From contig NZ_VCKX01000126.1 in NCBI RefSeq assembly GCF_005889725.1, positions 1 to 33,000 on the forward strand: a stretch of DNA of 33,000 nucleotides, written 5' to 3'. Both the position numbers and the translations under genes were made by a program. The notes beneath the pieces are model-generated. The model ran no database searches and was not told where the DNA came from. It saw only the letters and a program-made list of their open reading frames with translations. Shown in pieces: positions 24,358 to 31,545 of the stretch (the first letter of the stretch is position 1; the number at the start of each line of letters is the position of its first letter). This DNA is from Nonomuraea zeae. GTDB taxonomy: Bacteria > Actinomycetota > Actinomycetes > Streptosporangiales > Streptosporangiaceae.

Positions 24358-25689
24358 ATGGAGCACATGCCGTCCGCCGCCGAGATGCTCGGCTGGATCG
24401 AGACCGTCGTGGGGCAGGGCATCCGCCGCCCCGGATACCCGGCGGACGCGTGGACCGAGCGGTGGCTGGCCGAGCGCCTGTCGGACTTCGGGCTGGAGGT
24501 CTCGCTCGAACCGGTTGAGGTGCGGCGCTGGCAACCGGGCGCCGGGCTGCTCCGCCTCGATGACGGCACCTCGTGGCCCGGCCTGCCGCTGCCGTTCACG
24601 GCGCCGTCCGGGAGCCTGCGAGGGCGCATCGCGCGGCTGGCCGACGCCCGGCCGGGCGACATCGCGGTGGACGAGCTGACCTTCACCGAGCTGCCGCAGT
24701 CGTTCGTCAAGACGCTCGCGACCTCGGCCTACGACCCCGAGGGCAGCTTCGGCACGCTCGTGCAGACGCTCCCGTTCGGTCCGCGGATGATGGAGGTCGT
24801 CGAGCCCGCCCTGGCGGCGGGAGCCGCGGGTTTCGTCGGCGCGCTGACCGGCCTCCCCTGGGACACCCGCGACTACTACGTCCCGTACGACGCGATCGAG
24901 CGCCCGATCCCCGGCCTGTGGCTGTCCGGTACGGACGCCCGCCGGCTCCTGGACCGGCTCCCGTGCGAGGGAGAGCTGATCGCCGAGTCCGCCATCGACA
25001 CGGTGACCACGCACAACGTCGTCGCCACCCTCCCCGGCGGCTCCCCCCACACGGTCATCGTCGCCTCGCACCACGACGCCCCGTGGGCCTCGGCCGTCGA
25101 GGACGCCTCCGGCCTGGCCCTCGTCCTGGCCACCGCGCGTCACTGGGCCCGAGTCCCGGCGGAGGAGCGCCCGCACAATCTGACGTTCCTCCTCACCTCC
25201 GGCCACATGGCCCACGCGGCGGGCACCCGGGCCTTCATCGACCGCCACCGTGCGGAGCTGACCGACGTGGTGCTCCAGCTGCATCTGGAGCATGCCGCGC
25301 TGCGCTGCGAGGCGGTGGACGGCCGGCTCGTGCCGACCACCGACCCGGAGGTCAGGTGGTGGTTCACGACGCGGGCTCCCCAGCTGGAGCAGCTGGTCGC
25401 GGCGACGCTGGAGGCGGAGGACCTGCGGCGCTCGTTCGTCCTGCCGCCGGACGTGTTCTCGCCGATGCCGCCCACGGACGGCGCGTTCTTCCATCCCGAG
25501 GGGGTGCCGCTGGTGCACTTCCTGTCGGCGCCGATGTACCTGTTCGACTCGGCGGACACGATCGACAAGGTGGACGTGGCCGGGCTGGAGCCGCTGGCCC
25601 GCGCGGCCGTCCGGATCGTGGCGGGCACCGCCGGCTGGACCCCGGACGAGCTCCGGGCGTCGAGCGCCGCGAGCACGCCCGGCGCCTGA
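24358..25689 (+). CDS. M28-like metallopeptidase homologue with altered metal site
   Basis: 443 residues from ATG 24358; ATG 24304 and 24367 are alternatives and the ribosome site is weak. There is no signal peptide. An N-terminal portion (to about 90) is followed by a PA-like insert (about 90-215). The peptidase core then starts at THNVVATLPG, with HTVIVASHHDAPWASAVEDASGLAL supplying His239 and Asp249 at the usual first and bridging ligand positions. The next motif, normally a GEE-type Glu-Glu followed by GxxGS, reads LLTSGHMAHAAGTRAF, with His in place of both glutamates. The third, normally N-x-D, is HLEHAA. The C-terminal ligand may be His in FFHPEGVPLVHF. The fold is M28, but peptidase activity is doubtful because the general-base Glu is missing. 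It looks like a diverged subfamily and not a decayed gene, since the frame is intact. Confidence 0.7.
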   Translation: MEHMPSAAEMLGWIETVVGQGIRRPGYPADAWTERWLAERLSDFGLEVSLEPVEVRRWQPGAGLLRLDDGTSWPGLPLPFTAPSGSLRGRIARLADARPGDIAVDELTFTELPQSFVKTLATSAYDPEGSFGTLVQTLPFGPRMMEVVEPALAAGAAGFVGALTGLPWDTRDYYVPYDAIERPIPGLWLSGTDARRLLDRLPCEGELIAESAIDTVTTHNVVATLPGGSPHTVIVASHHDAPWASAVEDASGLALVLATARHWARVPAEERPHNLTFLLTSGHMAHAAGTRAFIDRHRAELTDVVLQLHLEHAALRCEAVDGRLVPTTDPEVRWWFTTRAPQLEQLVAATLEAEDLRRSFVLPPDVFSPMPPTDGAFFHPEGVPLVHFLSAPMYLFDSADTIDKVDVAGLEPLARAAVRIVAGTAGWTPDELRASSAASTPGA

Positions 25690-25790
25690 CGCGGCCGAAC
25701 GGCGTCTCCAGCGCCCCGGTCCGGACGCGGGGGTTCGAGCGGGTGGATCACCGTACGGGCGGACCCGCGCTCACCCTTCAGGCGGACGAC

Positions 25791-25812
25791 GGTCGCCATC
25801 GTGGTGGCGACC
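25791..25812. other. Hairpin between the M28-like and GDENG-repeat genes
   Basis: GGTCGCCA (25791-25798) pairs exactly with TGGCGACC (25805-25812) around a 6-nt loop. It lies 102 nt after the M28-like stop and 43 nt before the next start. It may be the terminator of the first gene or a leader structure of the second. No T-tract follows. Nothing else was seen in this 165-nt gap. Confidence 0.4.
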
Positions 25813-25854
25813 ATGGACTCCGTTCACTGAAGGCTCTCGTCGAAGGACACGGAC

Positions 25855-26418
25855 ATGCTCAAGAAGTCTCTGACGGCCGCGCTGGCGGCGTCGGCCGTCG
25901 CCGCCCTCACCTTGGTCCCCGCCGGCCCCGCCGCGGCCGCCGCGATCGAGATCCGTCCCGGGCAGGTCTCGACCCTGAAACAGTCGAACAGCAAGTTCAT
26001 CTGCCCGACGAACGAGGTGCTGATCGGCCGCGGGCACCGCGGCGACGAGAACGGCGACACCACGTTCCACTGCGGCCGCATCTACATCGACAACGTCCAG
26101 GTCACGGTGCTCAAGCTGGACATCTGGGGCACCGTGACGGACGAGAACAACCACAACTACCACTCACCGGCGAACGAGGCGATCACCGGGATCCGGCACG
26201 ACGGCGACGAGAACGGCGACACGATCTACTACAGCGGCGCGCTGTACTGGCAGGGCAAGCCGGTGCAGATCACCCCCAGGCAAACGGACGTCTGGGTCAG
26301 GGAGAACAACCACGCCTCACTGGCCGGCACCAACCAGGTGATGACCGGCCGCCGGCACACCGGGGACGAGAACGGCTGGACCCAGTACGAGTACGGCTGG
26401 ATCTCCTACAGCGGCTGA
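25855..26418 (+). CDS. Secreted protein with three GxRHxGDENG repeats
   Basis: 187 residues from ATG 25855 (AAGGAC site upstream). A Sec signal peptide (LTAALAASAVAALTLVPAGPAAAAA) ends near residue 29. The mature part is three repeats of about 53 residues. The cores are NEVLIGRGHRGDENGDTTF (53-71), NEAITGIRHDGDENGDTIY (107-125) and NQVMTGRRHTGDENGWTQY (160-178), with NNH-containing spacers before the second and third. Two Cys (50 and 73) could form a disulfide in repeat 1. The threefold pattern suggests a beta-trefoil or beta-prism lectin-like fold, and the D-x-N-x-D-like loops could bind calcium. I do not recognise a named family, and binding of sugar or cell wall is inference. Confidence 0.75.
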   Translation: MLKKSLTAALAASAVAALTLVPAGPAAAAAIEIRPGQVSTLKQSNSKFICPTNEVLIGRGHRGDENGDTTFHCGRIYIDNVQVTVLKLDIWGTVTDENNHNYHSPANEAITGIRHDGDENGDTIYYSGALYWQGKPVQITPRQTDVWVRENNHASLAGTNQVMTGRRHTGDENGWTQYEYGWISYSG

Positions 26419-26482
26419 TCCCAGGAGCCGGGTGGCGCGAGCGGTCGGCGGCGGGCCCGTGGGACGGATCGCCGCGCCCACG

Positions 26483-27406
26483 TCACCGGCCCGGCCGGAG
26501 CACGATCTTGCCGTGGGTGTGCCCAAGCTCCAGCTCGCGGAACGCGTCCCGCACCTGCTCCAGCGGGTAGGTGCGGGCGATGGGCACCTCGAGCTCCCCG
26601 CGCTCGGCGAGCCGGGCCAGCTCGCCGAGCACGACCGCGCAGGCCGCCGCGCCTTCTCCGTAGGTTCGGGCGCCGACCCTGGCCGCGGCCTGCCAGTCGC
26701 GGATGGTGTTGATCCGCCCGGGGCGCACGCCCAGCGCCATCGCCAGGTCCACGTAGCCGTCGCCGAACGTGTCGATGAACGCGTGGACCTCTCCCCCGGC
26801 GGCCTGCCGGACCCGCTCGGCCACACCCTCCCCGTACGCGACCGGGATGACACCGCGCTCCTTCAGCCAGGCGTGGTTCCGCTCGCCGGCCAGCCCGATC
26901 ACCGTGGCGCCGCGCCGCCGCGCGAGCTGCACGGCGAGGGATCCGACGCCGCCCGCCGCGCCGGACACCACGACGGTGTCGGCCGGTCCGGGGTCGACCG
27001 CGAACACGGTGGCGTACGCGGTCGTGCCGGCCACGTACAACGACCCGGCCACGTCCCAGGACAGCCCCTCCGGACGCGGCGTCAGATTCACATCGTCCAC
27101 CACGACGAACTCCGCGTGGCTCGCCCTGTTGTGGGTGAAGCCGAGGACCTCGTCGCCGACCGCGACGCCGCGCGCCTGCGAACCGGCCGCCACCACGACG
27201 CCGGCCAGATCGCTGCCCTGCCCGGAGGGGAACGTCGCCGGCCAGCGCTCGTGCCGCGCGCCCGCCCGGATCATCACCTCGCCGGGCTGGATCCCGGCCG
27301 CGCGGACCTCGACCAGCACCTGCCCTGGGCCGGGCACCGGCCGCTCCACCTCCTCCACCCGCAGGACGTCGATCCCGCCGTACTCGTGGAACCGCACCGC
27401 CTTCAT
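26483..27406 (-). CDS. Zinc-independent MDR quinone oxidoreductase-like enzyme
   Basis: 307 residues from ATG 27406. The N-terminal GroES-like domain is MKAVRFHEYGGIDVLRVEEVERPVPGPGQVLVEVRAAGIQPGE, with GQGSDLAGVVVAAG. The Rossmann domain has VVVSGAAGGVGSLAVQLARRRGATVIG. The C-terminus is LGHTHGKIVLRPGR. It lacks the Cys/His zinc ligands of alcohol dehydrogenases and fits the NADPH:quinone reductase group. There is no obvious partner gene: it lies alone on the minus strand, tail to tail with the secreted repeat protein. The 146-nt stretch upstream (27407-27552) shows no gene and no clear terminator. Confidence 0.9.
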   Translation of the reverse strand: MKAVRFHEYGGIDVLRVEEVERPVPGPGQVLVEVRAAGIQPGEVMIRAGARHERWPATFPSGQGSDLAGVVVAAGSQARGVAVGDEVLGFTHNRASHAEFVVVDDVNLTPRPEGLSWDVAGSLYVAGTTAYATVFAVDPGPADTVVVSGAAGGVGSLAVQLARRRGATVIGLAGERNHAWLKERGVIPVAYGEGVAERVRQAAGGEVHAFIDTFGDGYVDLAMALGVRPGRINTIRDWQAAARVGARTYGEGAAACAVVLGELARLAERGELEVPIARTYPLEQVRDAFRELELGHTHGKIVLRPGR

Positions 27407-27552
27407 CCCGTGCTCACCGCTCTTCCTCGCTCAGATGGACCTTGGACGGCCACACCTCGACCATGCCAGCGCCTTCGACCGCGCGGGAGCGGAGCGGTCT
27501 CCCCAGGATCGGCGGTCCGAGGATGCCTCTGGAGCCCTGAGAAGCCGGCTCG

Positions 27553-29544
27553 TCAGGCGAAGATGGCGTTCACGGCCTTGCTCACCGCCGCGAGAGGGAC
27601 CTTCTCGCGCTGGCGCTCGCAGGCGATCCACTCCTTGCCTTCCGCGGCGACCCCCTCCAGGACGTGCAGGGCGTTCCAGATCCCCGCCGTACCGAGGGTC
27701 ACCTGTGACGCGCCTTGCGGATCCTTGTCCTCGGTCTCGGTGACGTCTGTCGGCGGATCGGTCACCTTGACCTTGATCGGGTCGCCGTTGGTCAGCGTCA
27801 GCTCGAAGACGTTCTCGCCGCTGTCGGTCTCGGCCACCTGGACGGAGGTGAACGCGTCGTAGCGGTAGTTGGTGCGCGCCCGGATGGGGAAGGTGACCTT
27901 CTGGAAGTCCAGGCGCATGGTCAACTGCCGCACGCCGTCCTTGGTCAGCAGGAAGAGCAGGATCTTGTATTTCGAATAGCGCCATGGCCCGTTCTCGACG
28001 CGTGCCCTGTCGTAGAAGGGCGTGGCGGGTGCCTCGATGAAGGCGTGGGCGAGGACGTCCTGCCGCTTCAGCCGGTAGAGGTCCATCGCCTGCTCCATCA
28101 GCGCCTTCCTGTCGCACTCCAGCCAGCGGGCCATCTCGAGGTCGTCCGGCCGGTCGGCGAGTTTGAGCTTCCACCGGTCGAAGGCCGCCTGGCGGCCGGC
28201 CAGCAGGGCCGCCTTCTCCGCCTTGTCGGCGGCGTGCCGCTCGTACTCCGCGGCGATGTCCAGCCAGAGGCGAGCGGCGAACCAGACGGAGGCCACGGCG
28301 ACGAGGGCGGCCGGCGCCACGACGAACGGCCTGACGTGCGCGCCGCTCCAGATCAGGAAGGCGCCTGCCGCGGCCGCCGCGATCGCGGCCAGCACGCACA
28401 TCGCTTTCACGAGCATGGGGACGCGCAACTCCTTGCGGTAGTCCCACAGCTTGCCCGCCTCCCAGCGCCGCGCGACGTCGGCGACCAGGTATCGGGTGAG
28501 CCAGGCGACTCGCTTGGCGTTGACCGTGCTCTCCCGGTAGATGGTGACCACCTCGTCACGCATGGCCCGGCGGATGCCCGCCGTCTCCGCGAGCCAGCGG
28601 GCCTTGTCCGCCTCGCGCGGGGCGTACCGCGCGGAATAGTGGTTGAACTGCCGATCGATCTTGCGCGCGAAACCATCGCCGCGCGTGGTGGCCGGCTCGC
28701 GCAGGTGCTCGCGCTCCTTCGCCTGGCAGCGCTCCTTCCTGCACCGCCACTCCACGCCGCTGCGCACGCTCGCGTAGCAACCGGCGGCGAGAGCCAGCAG
28801 GGCGGACACGGCCGCCGTCCCTGTGTGCTGCCAGGCCGTGGCGCCGATGAAGCCGACGGCCGCCACGGCCAGCGCGGCGGTCGCCGTGGCCTTGGTCCAG
28901 GCGCCGGCTTTGATGACGACAGGATCCGCCGGCTGTACCCGTGGGCCGATGGGCTCCGGCTGGAAGAACTTCCAGGCCCGCCGCAGCCGGTCCTTCGCGT
29001 AGCGATCGCTTTTGGCGGCGTCGAAGGCGCGCGCCCAGAGGGCGTCCTCGGCGGAGCTGTCCAGGAACATCTCCATGTGCTGGAGGACGTCGTTGCGCTG
29101 CTCGTCGGTCAGATTCTGGAGCTCCTGCTCTATGTCGGCTGCCCCATTCTCCGCGGCGCGGGAGGTCAAGAGGTGGTCGACCAGCTTGATCGCGTCAGCC
29201 CACGCGTCGTCGTCCTTGACGGCACCGCGTACGCGGCTCAGCACGGCGATCTCGTCCGGCGGCACCTGCTGCAGGGTGCGCCCGCTGAGCAGGGCCAGCA
29301 GCAGGTAGAAGCAGGAGCGGCCGTTGACGTAGTCCTGCAGGACCACGGCGTCGCGGATGTGCTCGCGCGCCTCGGGAGCCATCCCGGCGCGCAGGGAATT
29401 GAGCCCCACCTTGAAGGTCTCCTCAGGTGAGGGGGCGGACCTGACCTGGTAAACGTTGACCGGTCCGTGGATGGCCTCCGCCTGGACGGCGACGTTCGCC
29501 GAGTCCATGGCGAGGTTGGTCGGCCCGGGGCCGGAATCGTTCAC
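27553..29544 (-). CDS. Four-TM membrane protein with N-terminal RHIM/BASS-like motif, candidate effector
   Basis: 663 residues from GTG 29544, overlapping the nucleosidase stop by 4 nt; the open frame upstream is only a shadow. Residues 16-33 (ANVAVQAEAIHGPVNVYQ) match the motif at the end of the preceding protein at 9 of 18 positions. A helical, TPR-like segment follows (about 40-200; EETFKVGLNSLRAGMAPEAREHI). Two pairs of predicted membrane helices are at about 217-237 and 242-262, and at 378-399 and 406-427, with a charged, Arg-rich loop between them. A coiled, charged stretch (430-500) and a beta-rich C-terminal domain (about 505-600), which I cannot name, come after. In RHIM/BASS amyloid systems the matching motifs let a sensor template an effector. 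Membrane disruption is a reasonable guess for the output but is not shown. No enzyme motif was recognised. Confidence 0.75.
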   Translation of the reverse strand: MNDSGPGPTNLAMDSANVAVQAEAIHGPVNVYQVRSAPSPEETFKVGLNSLRAGMAPEAREHIRDAVVLQDYVNGRSCFYLLLALLSGRTLQQVPPDEIAVLSRVRGAVKDDDAWADAIKLVDHLLTSRAAENGAADIEQELQNLTDEQRNDVLQHMEMFLDSSAEDALWARAFDAAKSDRYAKDRLRRAWKFFQPEPIGPRVQPADPVVIKAGAWTKATATAALAVAAVGFIGATAWQHTGTAAVSALLALAAGCYASVRSGVEWRCRKERCQAKEREHLREPATTRGDGFARKIDRQFNHYSARYAPREADKARWLAETAGIRRAMRDEVVTIYRESTVNAKRVAWLTRYLVADVARRWEAGKLWDYRKELRVPMLVKAMCVLAAIAAAAAGAFLIWSGAHVRPFVVAPAALVAVASVWFAARLWLDIAAEYERHAADKAEKAALLAGRQAAFDRWKLKLADRPDDLEMARWLECDRKALMEQAMDLYRLKRQDVLAHAFIEAPATPFYDRARVENGPWRYSKYKILLFLLTKDGVRQLTMRLDFQKVTFPIRARTNYRYDAFTSVQVAETDSGENVFELTLTNGDPIKVKVTDPPTDVTETEDKDPQGASQVTLGTAGIWNALHVLEGVAAEGKEWIACERQREKVPLAAVSKAVNAIFA
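29446..29499 (-). other. Matching RHIM/BASS-like motif of the membrane protein
   Basis: Encodes residues 16-33 of the four-TM protein (VAVQAEAIHGPVNVY core). It is identical to the nucleosidase motif at A-x-V-x-V-Q-A-x-x-I-H-G-x-V-x-x-x-Q. The N-terminal location mirrors the C-terminal-side location in the partner. Confidence 0.6.
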
Positions 29545-30719
29545 AGGACGCCCCGGATGGCCGCGATGACGGTCGACACGTGCGCCGCCAGCTCGGCCAC
29601 GTCCGCCAGGAGGCCGCGGAGCTTCTTGAGCGCGATCATCGCCTTGCTCCTGCCTTCCTCGGTGCTCTCGGACAGCGACTCGGCGGCGACGGCGATCTCC
29701 TCCTCCGCCGCGGTGAAGGTGTCCTCGTCCACCTCCTGGGCCTTGCGCGCCCTGGCCAGCCGATCGCGCAGCTCGGCGAGCTGGGCGGCCGGGTCGCTCG
29801 CCCGGGTCTGGGGCGGCTGGCCGATGGTGACGTTTCCGTGGATGTGCCCGGCCTGCACGCCCACCCGGGCGTTGTCGCGGGCGACGTTCTTCACGCTGTC
29901 GGTCATGCGTTTCGCCTCTCTCGCCTCTCTCGCCTTGCTCGCGTCGCTCGCGTCGCTCGCGTTGCTCACCGGGTGGTTCTCGTGCTCCGCGGCCAGTTCC
30001 TGAGCGAGAGCCACGGCGAAGGCGGCGGCGTTGGCCGCCGCCTTCGGCTGCCAGTTCAGGCCGTCGGTCGCGGTCTTGGTGCCGTCGGCGCGGTCGCTGA
30101 TGCCGCGCACCACGGCCATGGGCAGCGACCTGTTGTGATGGGCGGCCTGCGCCACCCCGGCCGCCTCCATCTCGATCGCGAGCGCGTCGTTGTAGGTCTG
30201 ACGCACCCATTGGGCGTGCGCGGAGATCGCGGAGTCCTGTACGACCTCGCCGGCCGCGATCGGGCCGAAGCGCACCGCGGGCACGGCCGCGCCCGCGGGC
30301 AGGCGGCCGGTCCAGGTCCCGGTGCGGTAGAGGTGGCGGGCGATCTGGTCGGTCTCGTGGGCGATCTCCCAGACGCGGGGGCGGGCTTTGAGCCCGTCGT
30401 CCTCGCTGGTGCCGCCGTGGTAGCCGTACACGTGCGTGGCCACCACCACGTCGCCGAGGCCGACGCCGGGCCACAGGGCTCCGGCGACCCCCACGAACAG
30501 CAGCGCCGACGGCGAGAACTCGGCGATCGCCCGCTCGGTGATCACGGCGGACGGATGGTTGCCCTTGCCGACCAGGCCCAGGGCCACCCGGCGCCCGTCG
30601 CCGGCGAGGCGGCCGAGCTCGAAACGGGTGCCGGCGGTGTGGCGGTGCACGCGCGGGTCGGTCAGGTGCTCGCGGACGGCCTGATACTCCAGATCCAGCG
30701 CGGTGAGAATCACGATCAT
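29541..30719 (-). CDS. MTA/SAH nucleosidase-like protein with RHIM/BASS-like motif and helical tail
   Basis: 392 residues from ATG 30719; a perfect TTAGGAGG lies 9 nt upstream, too close to the ATG at 30725. Residues 1-245 are a PNP_UDP_1/MTAN fold with the active-site residues in place: Glu11 (LDLEYQAV), EMEAAGVA (183-190, with Met184/Glu185 for ribose binding) and Asp209 (RGISDRAD). An Ala/Ser/Asp and Ala/Arg/Glu linker (252-271) follows, then the motif ARVGVQAGHIHGNVTIGQ (284-301), with a GVQAG core like RHIM G-x-Q-x-G. It ends in a helical tail (310-392). Housekeeping MTA/SAH nucleosidases are about 230 residues and have neither extension. Cleaving a nucleoside or nucleotide while signalling to the next-encoded membrane protein is the likely scheme. 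Substrate and polymerisation are inference. Confidence 0.8.
   Translation of the reverse strand: MIVILTALDLEYQAVREHLTDPRVHRHTAGTRFELGRLAGDGRRVALGLVGKGNHPSAVITERAIAEFSPSALLFVGVAGALWPGVGLGDVVVATHVYGYHGGTSEDDGLKARPRVWEIAHETDQIARHLYRTGTWTGRLPAGAAVPAVRFGPIAAGEVVQDSAISAHAQWVRQTYNDALAIEMEAAGVAQAAHHNRSLPMAVVRGISDRADGTKTATDGLNWQPKAAANAAAFAVALAQELAAEHENHPVSNASDASDASKAREAREAKRMTDSVKNVARDNARVGVQAGHIHGNVTIGQPPQTRASDPAAQLAELRDRLARARKAQEVDEDTFTAAEEEIAVAAESLSESTEEGRSKAMIALKKLRGLLADVAELAAHVSTVIAAIRGVL
29820..29870 (-). other. RHIM/BASS-like amyloid motif of the nucleosidase
   Basis: Encodes residues 284-300 (core VGVQAGHIHG). Hydrophobic residues alternate around Gln-Ala-Gly and His-Gly, as in RHIM-related bacterial amyloid signalling sequences. 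Its partner is at the start of the next gene (29446-29499). Confidence 0.6.
29914..29967 (-). repeat. Six 9-bp tandem units in the nucleosidase linker
   Basis: On the plus strand the units are GCCTCTCTC twice, GCCTTGCTC, GCGTCGCTC twice and GCGTTGCTC. They encode the alternating Ser-Asp-Ala and Lys/Arg-Glu-Ala linker just before the RHIM/BASS-like motif. Units are a multiple of three, so gain or loss keeps the frame and changes only linker length. Confidence 0.8.
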
Positions 30720-30732
30720 GACCATCGACCTC

Positions 30733-31428
30733 CTAAGGCCGAGTCATCGGGGGGATGAGGACGTGGACCGGGCCCGCCTTGAAGAGCCGGGCGGGCCGCC
30801 CGTTCGGGGTCTTGCGCATCGGGCCGTCGGCGACGATGAAGCCGCGGGCGCCCTGGACCTTGCGGTAGAAGTTACGGGGATCGAGGCTGACGCCCCAGAC
30901 GGCCTCGTACACCTGCTGGAGCTCGGAGATGGTGAAGGTCTCGGGGCAGAACGCGGTGGCCAGGGCGGTGTGCTCCAGCTTGGTACGCGCGCGCTCGACC
31001 CCGTCGATGACGATGCGGCGATGGTCGAACGCCAGCTTCGCGTCCGGGGCCAGGGCGTCGTCCACCGGGGTCCAGGAGGCGCCGGCGGCGTCGGTGCCGG
31101 CGACCGGCTCCGGCAGGCGGGGCGCGACGGCCAGGTAGGCGACGGACACGACGCGGCCGCGCGGGTCGCGGCCCGGCTCGCCGTACACGGCCAGGGGCTC
31201 CAGGTGTACGTCGGTCAGGCCCGCCTCCTCCGACAGCTCGCGCCGCGCCGCCGCCTCGATGTCCTCGTGCTCGTCGCGCAGGAAGCCGCCCGGCAGGGCG
31301 AGGGCCCCGAGGAACGGGTCGACGCCGCGTTCGACGAGCAGGACGTGCAGGCGCGCGTCGCGCAGGGTCAGGATCACCAGGTCGACCGCGAGCAGGATGC
31401 GCGGCGGCTGCCATGGGTCGTCGGGCAT
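30733..31428 (-). CDS. NUDIX protein with NrtR-like winged-helix C-terminus
   Basis: 231 residues from ATG 31428. The NUDIX domain has LALPGGFLRDEHEDIEAAARRELSEEAGL, with the RExxEExG catalytic glutamates present though the loop before them is longer than the canonical box. The C-terminal part (DGVERARTKLEHTALATAFCPETFTISELQQVYEAVWG ... NFYRKVQGARGFI) is the winged helix of NrtR-type regulators. In that family the NUDIX domain binds ADP-ribose and the wHTH represses NAD-metabolism genes. Its TAG stop lies inside the ribosome site of the nucleosidase gene (13 nt gap), so the three genes form one transcript. It may sense or hydrolyse a nucleotide made during NAD depletion; no NAD-biosynthesis gene is nearby. 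Confidence 0.85.
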   Translation of the reverse strand: MPDDPWQPPRILLAVDLVILTLRDARLHVLLVERGVDPFLGALALPGGFLRDEHEDIEAAARRELSEEAGLTDVHLEPLAVYGEPGRDPRGRVVSVAYLAVAPRLPEPVAGTDAAGASWTPVDDALAPDAKLAFDHRRIVIDGVERARTKLEHTALATAFCPETFTISELQQVYEAVWGVSLDPRNFYRKVQGARGFIVADGPMRKTPNGRPARLFKAGPVHVLIPPMTRP

Positions 31429-31446
31429 GAGCCCACCATAACTTTT

Positions 31447-31459
31447 TGTCAGTTCGACA
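31447..31459. promoter_or_regulatory. Candidate operator upstream of the NUDIX-nucleosidase operon
   Basis: TGTC-AGTTC-GACA is an inverted repeat lying 19-31 nt upstream of the NUDIX start, beside the AT-rich CATAACTTTTTG stretch that probably contains the -10 region. The position suits repression by the NrtR-like first gene product. The half-sites are only 4 bp, so chance is possible. Confidence 0.35.
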
Positions 31460-31472
31460 GGAAGTCTTTCCG

Positions 31473-31505
31473 CCGGATGAGAATCCGGGCGGCTCGCTGC
31501 CGAGC
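31473..31505. terminator. Two short hairpins between the kinase and NUDIX genes
   Basis: CCGGAT-GAGA-ATCCGG (31473-31488) and GCTCG-CTGC-CGAGC (31492-31505) are perfect small stems. They lie 40-73 nt after the histidine-kinase stop on the minus strand and before the NUDIX promoter region. They may end the two-component transcript; no T-tract follows. Confidence 0.3.
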
Positions 31506-31545
31506 GGGGTCGTGCGCCTGCTCACCTGCGACAGCAGCTCGCGCG

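Noticed and set aside
25728..25760. GGTTCGA element resembling a tRNA T-loop
   Set aside because: No acceptor, D or anticodon stem can be drawn around it.
29545..30474. Upstream extension of the membrane-protein frame
   Set aside because: It is an Arg/Gly/Pro-rich shadow of the nucleosidase gene; the GTG at 29544 in the stop-start overlap is the sensible start.
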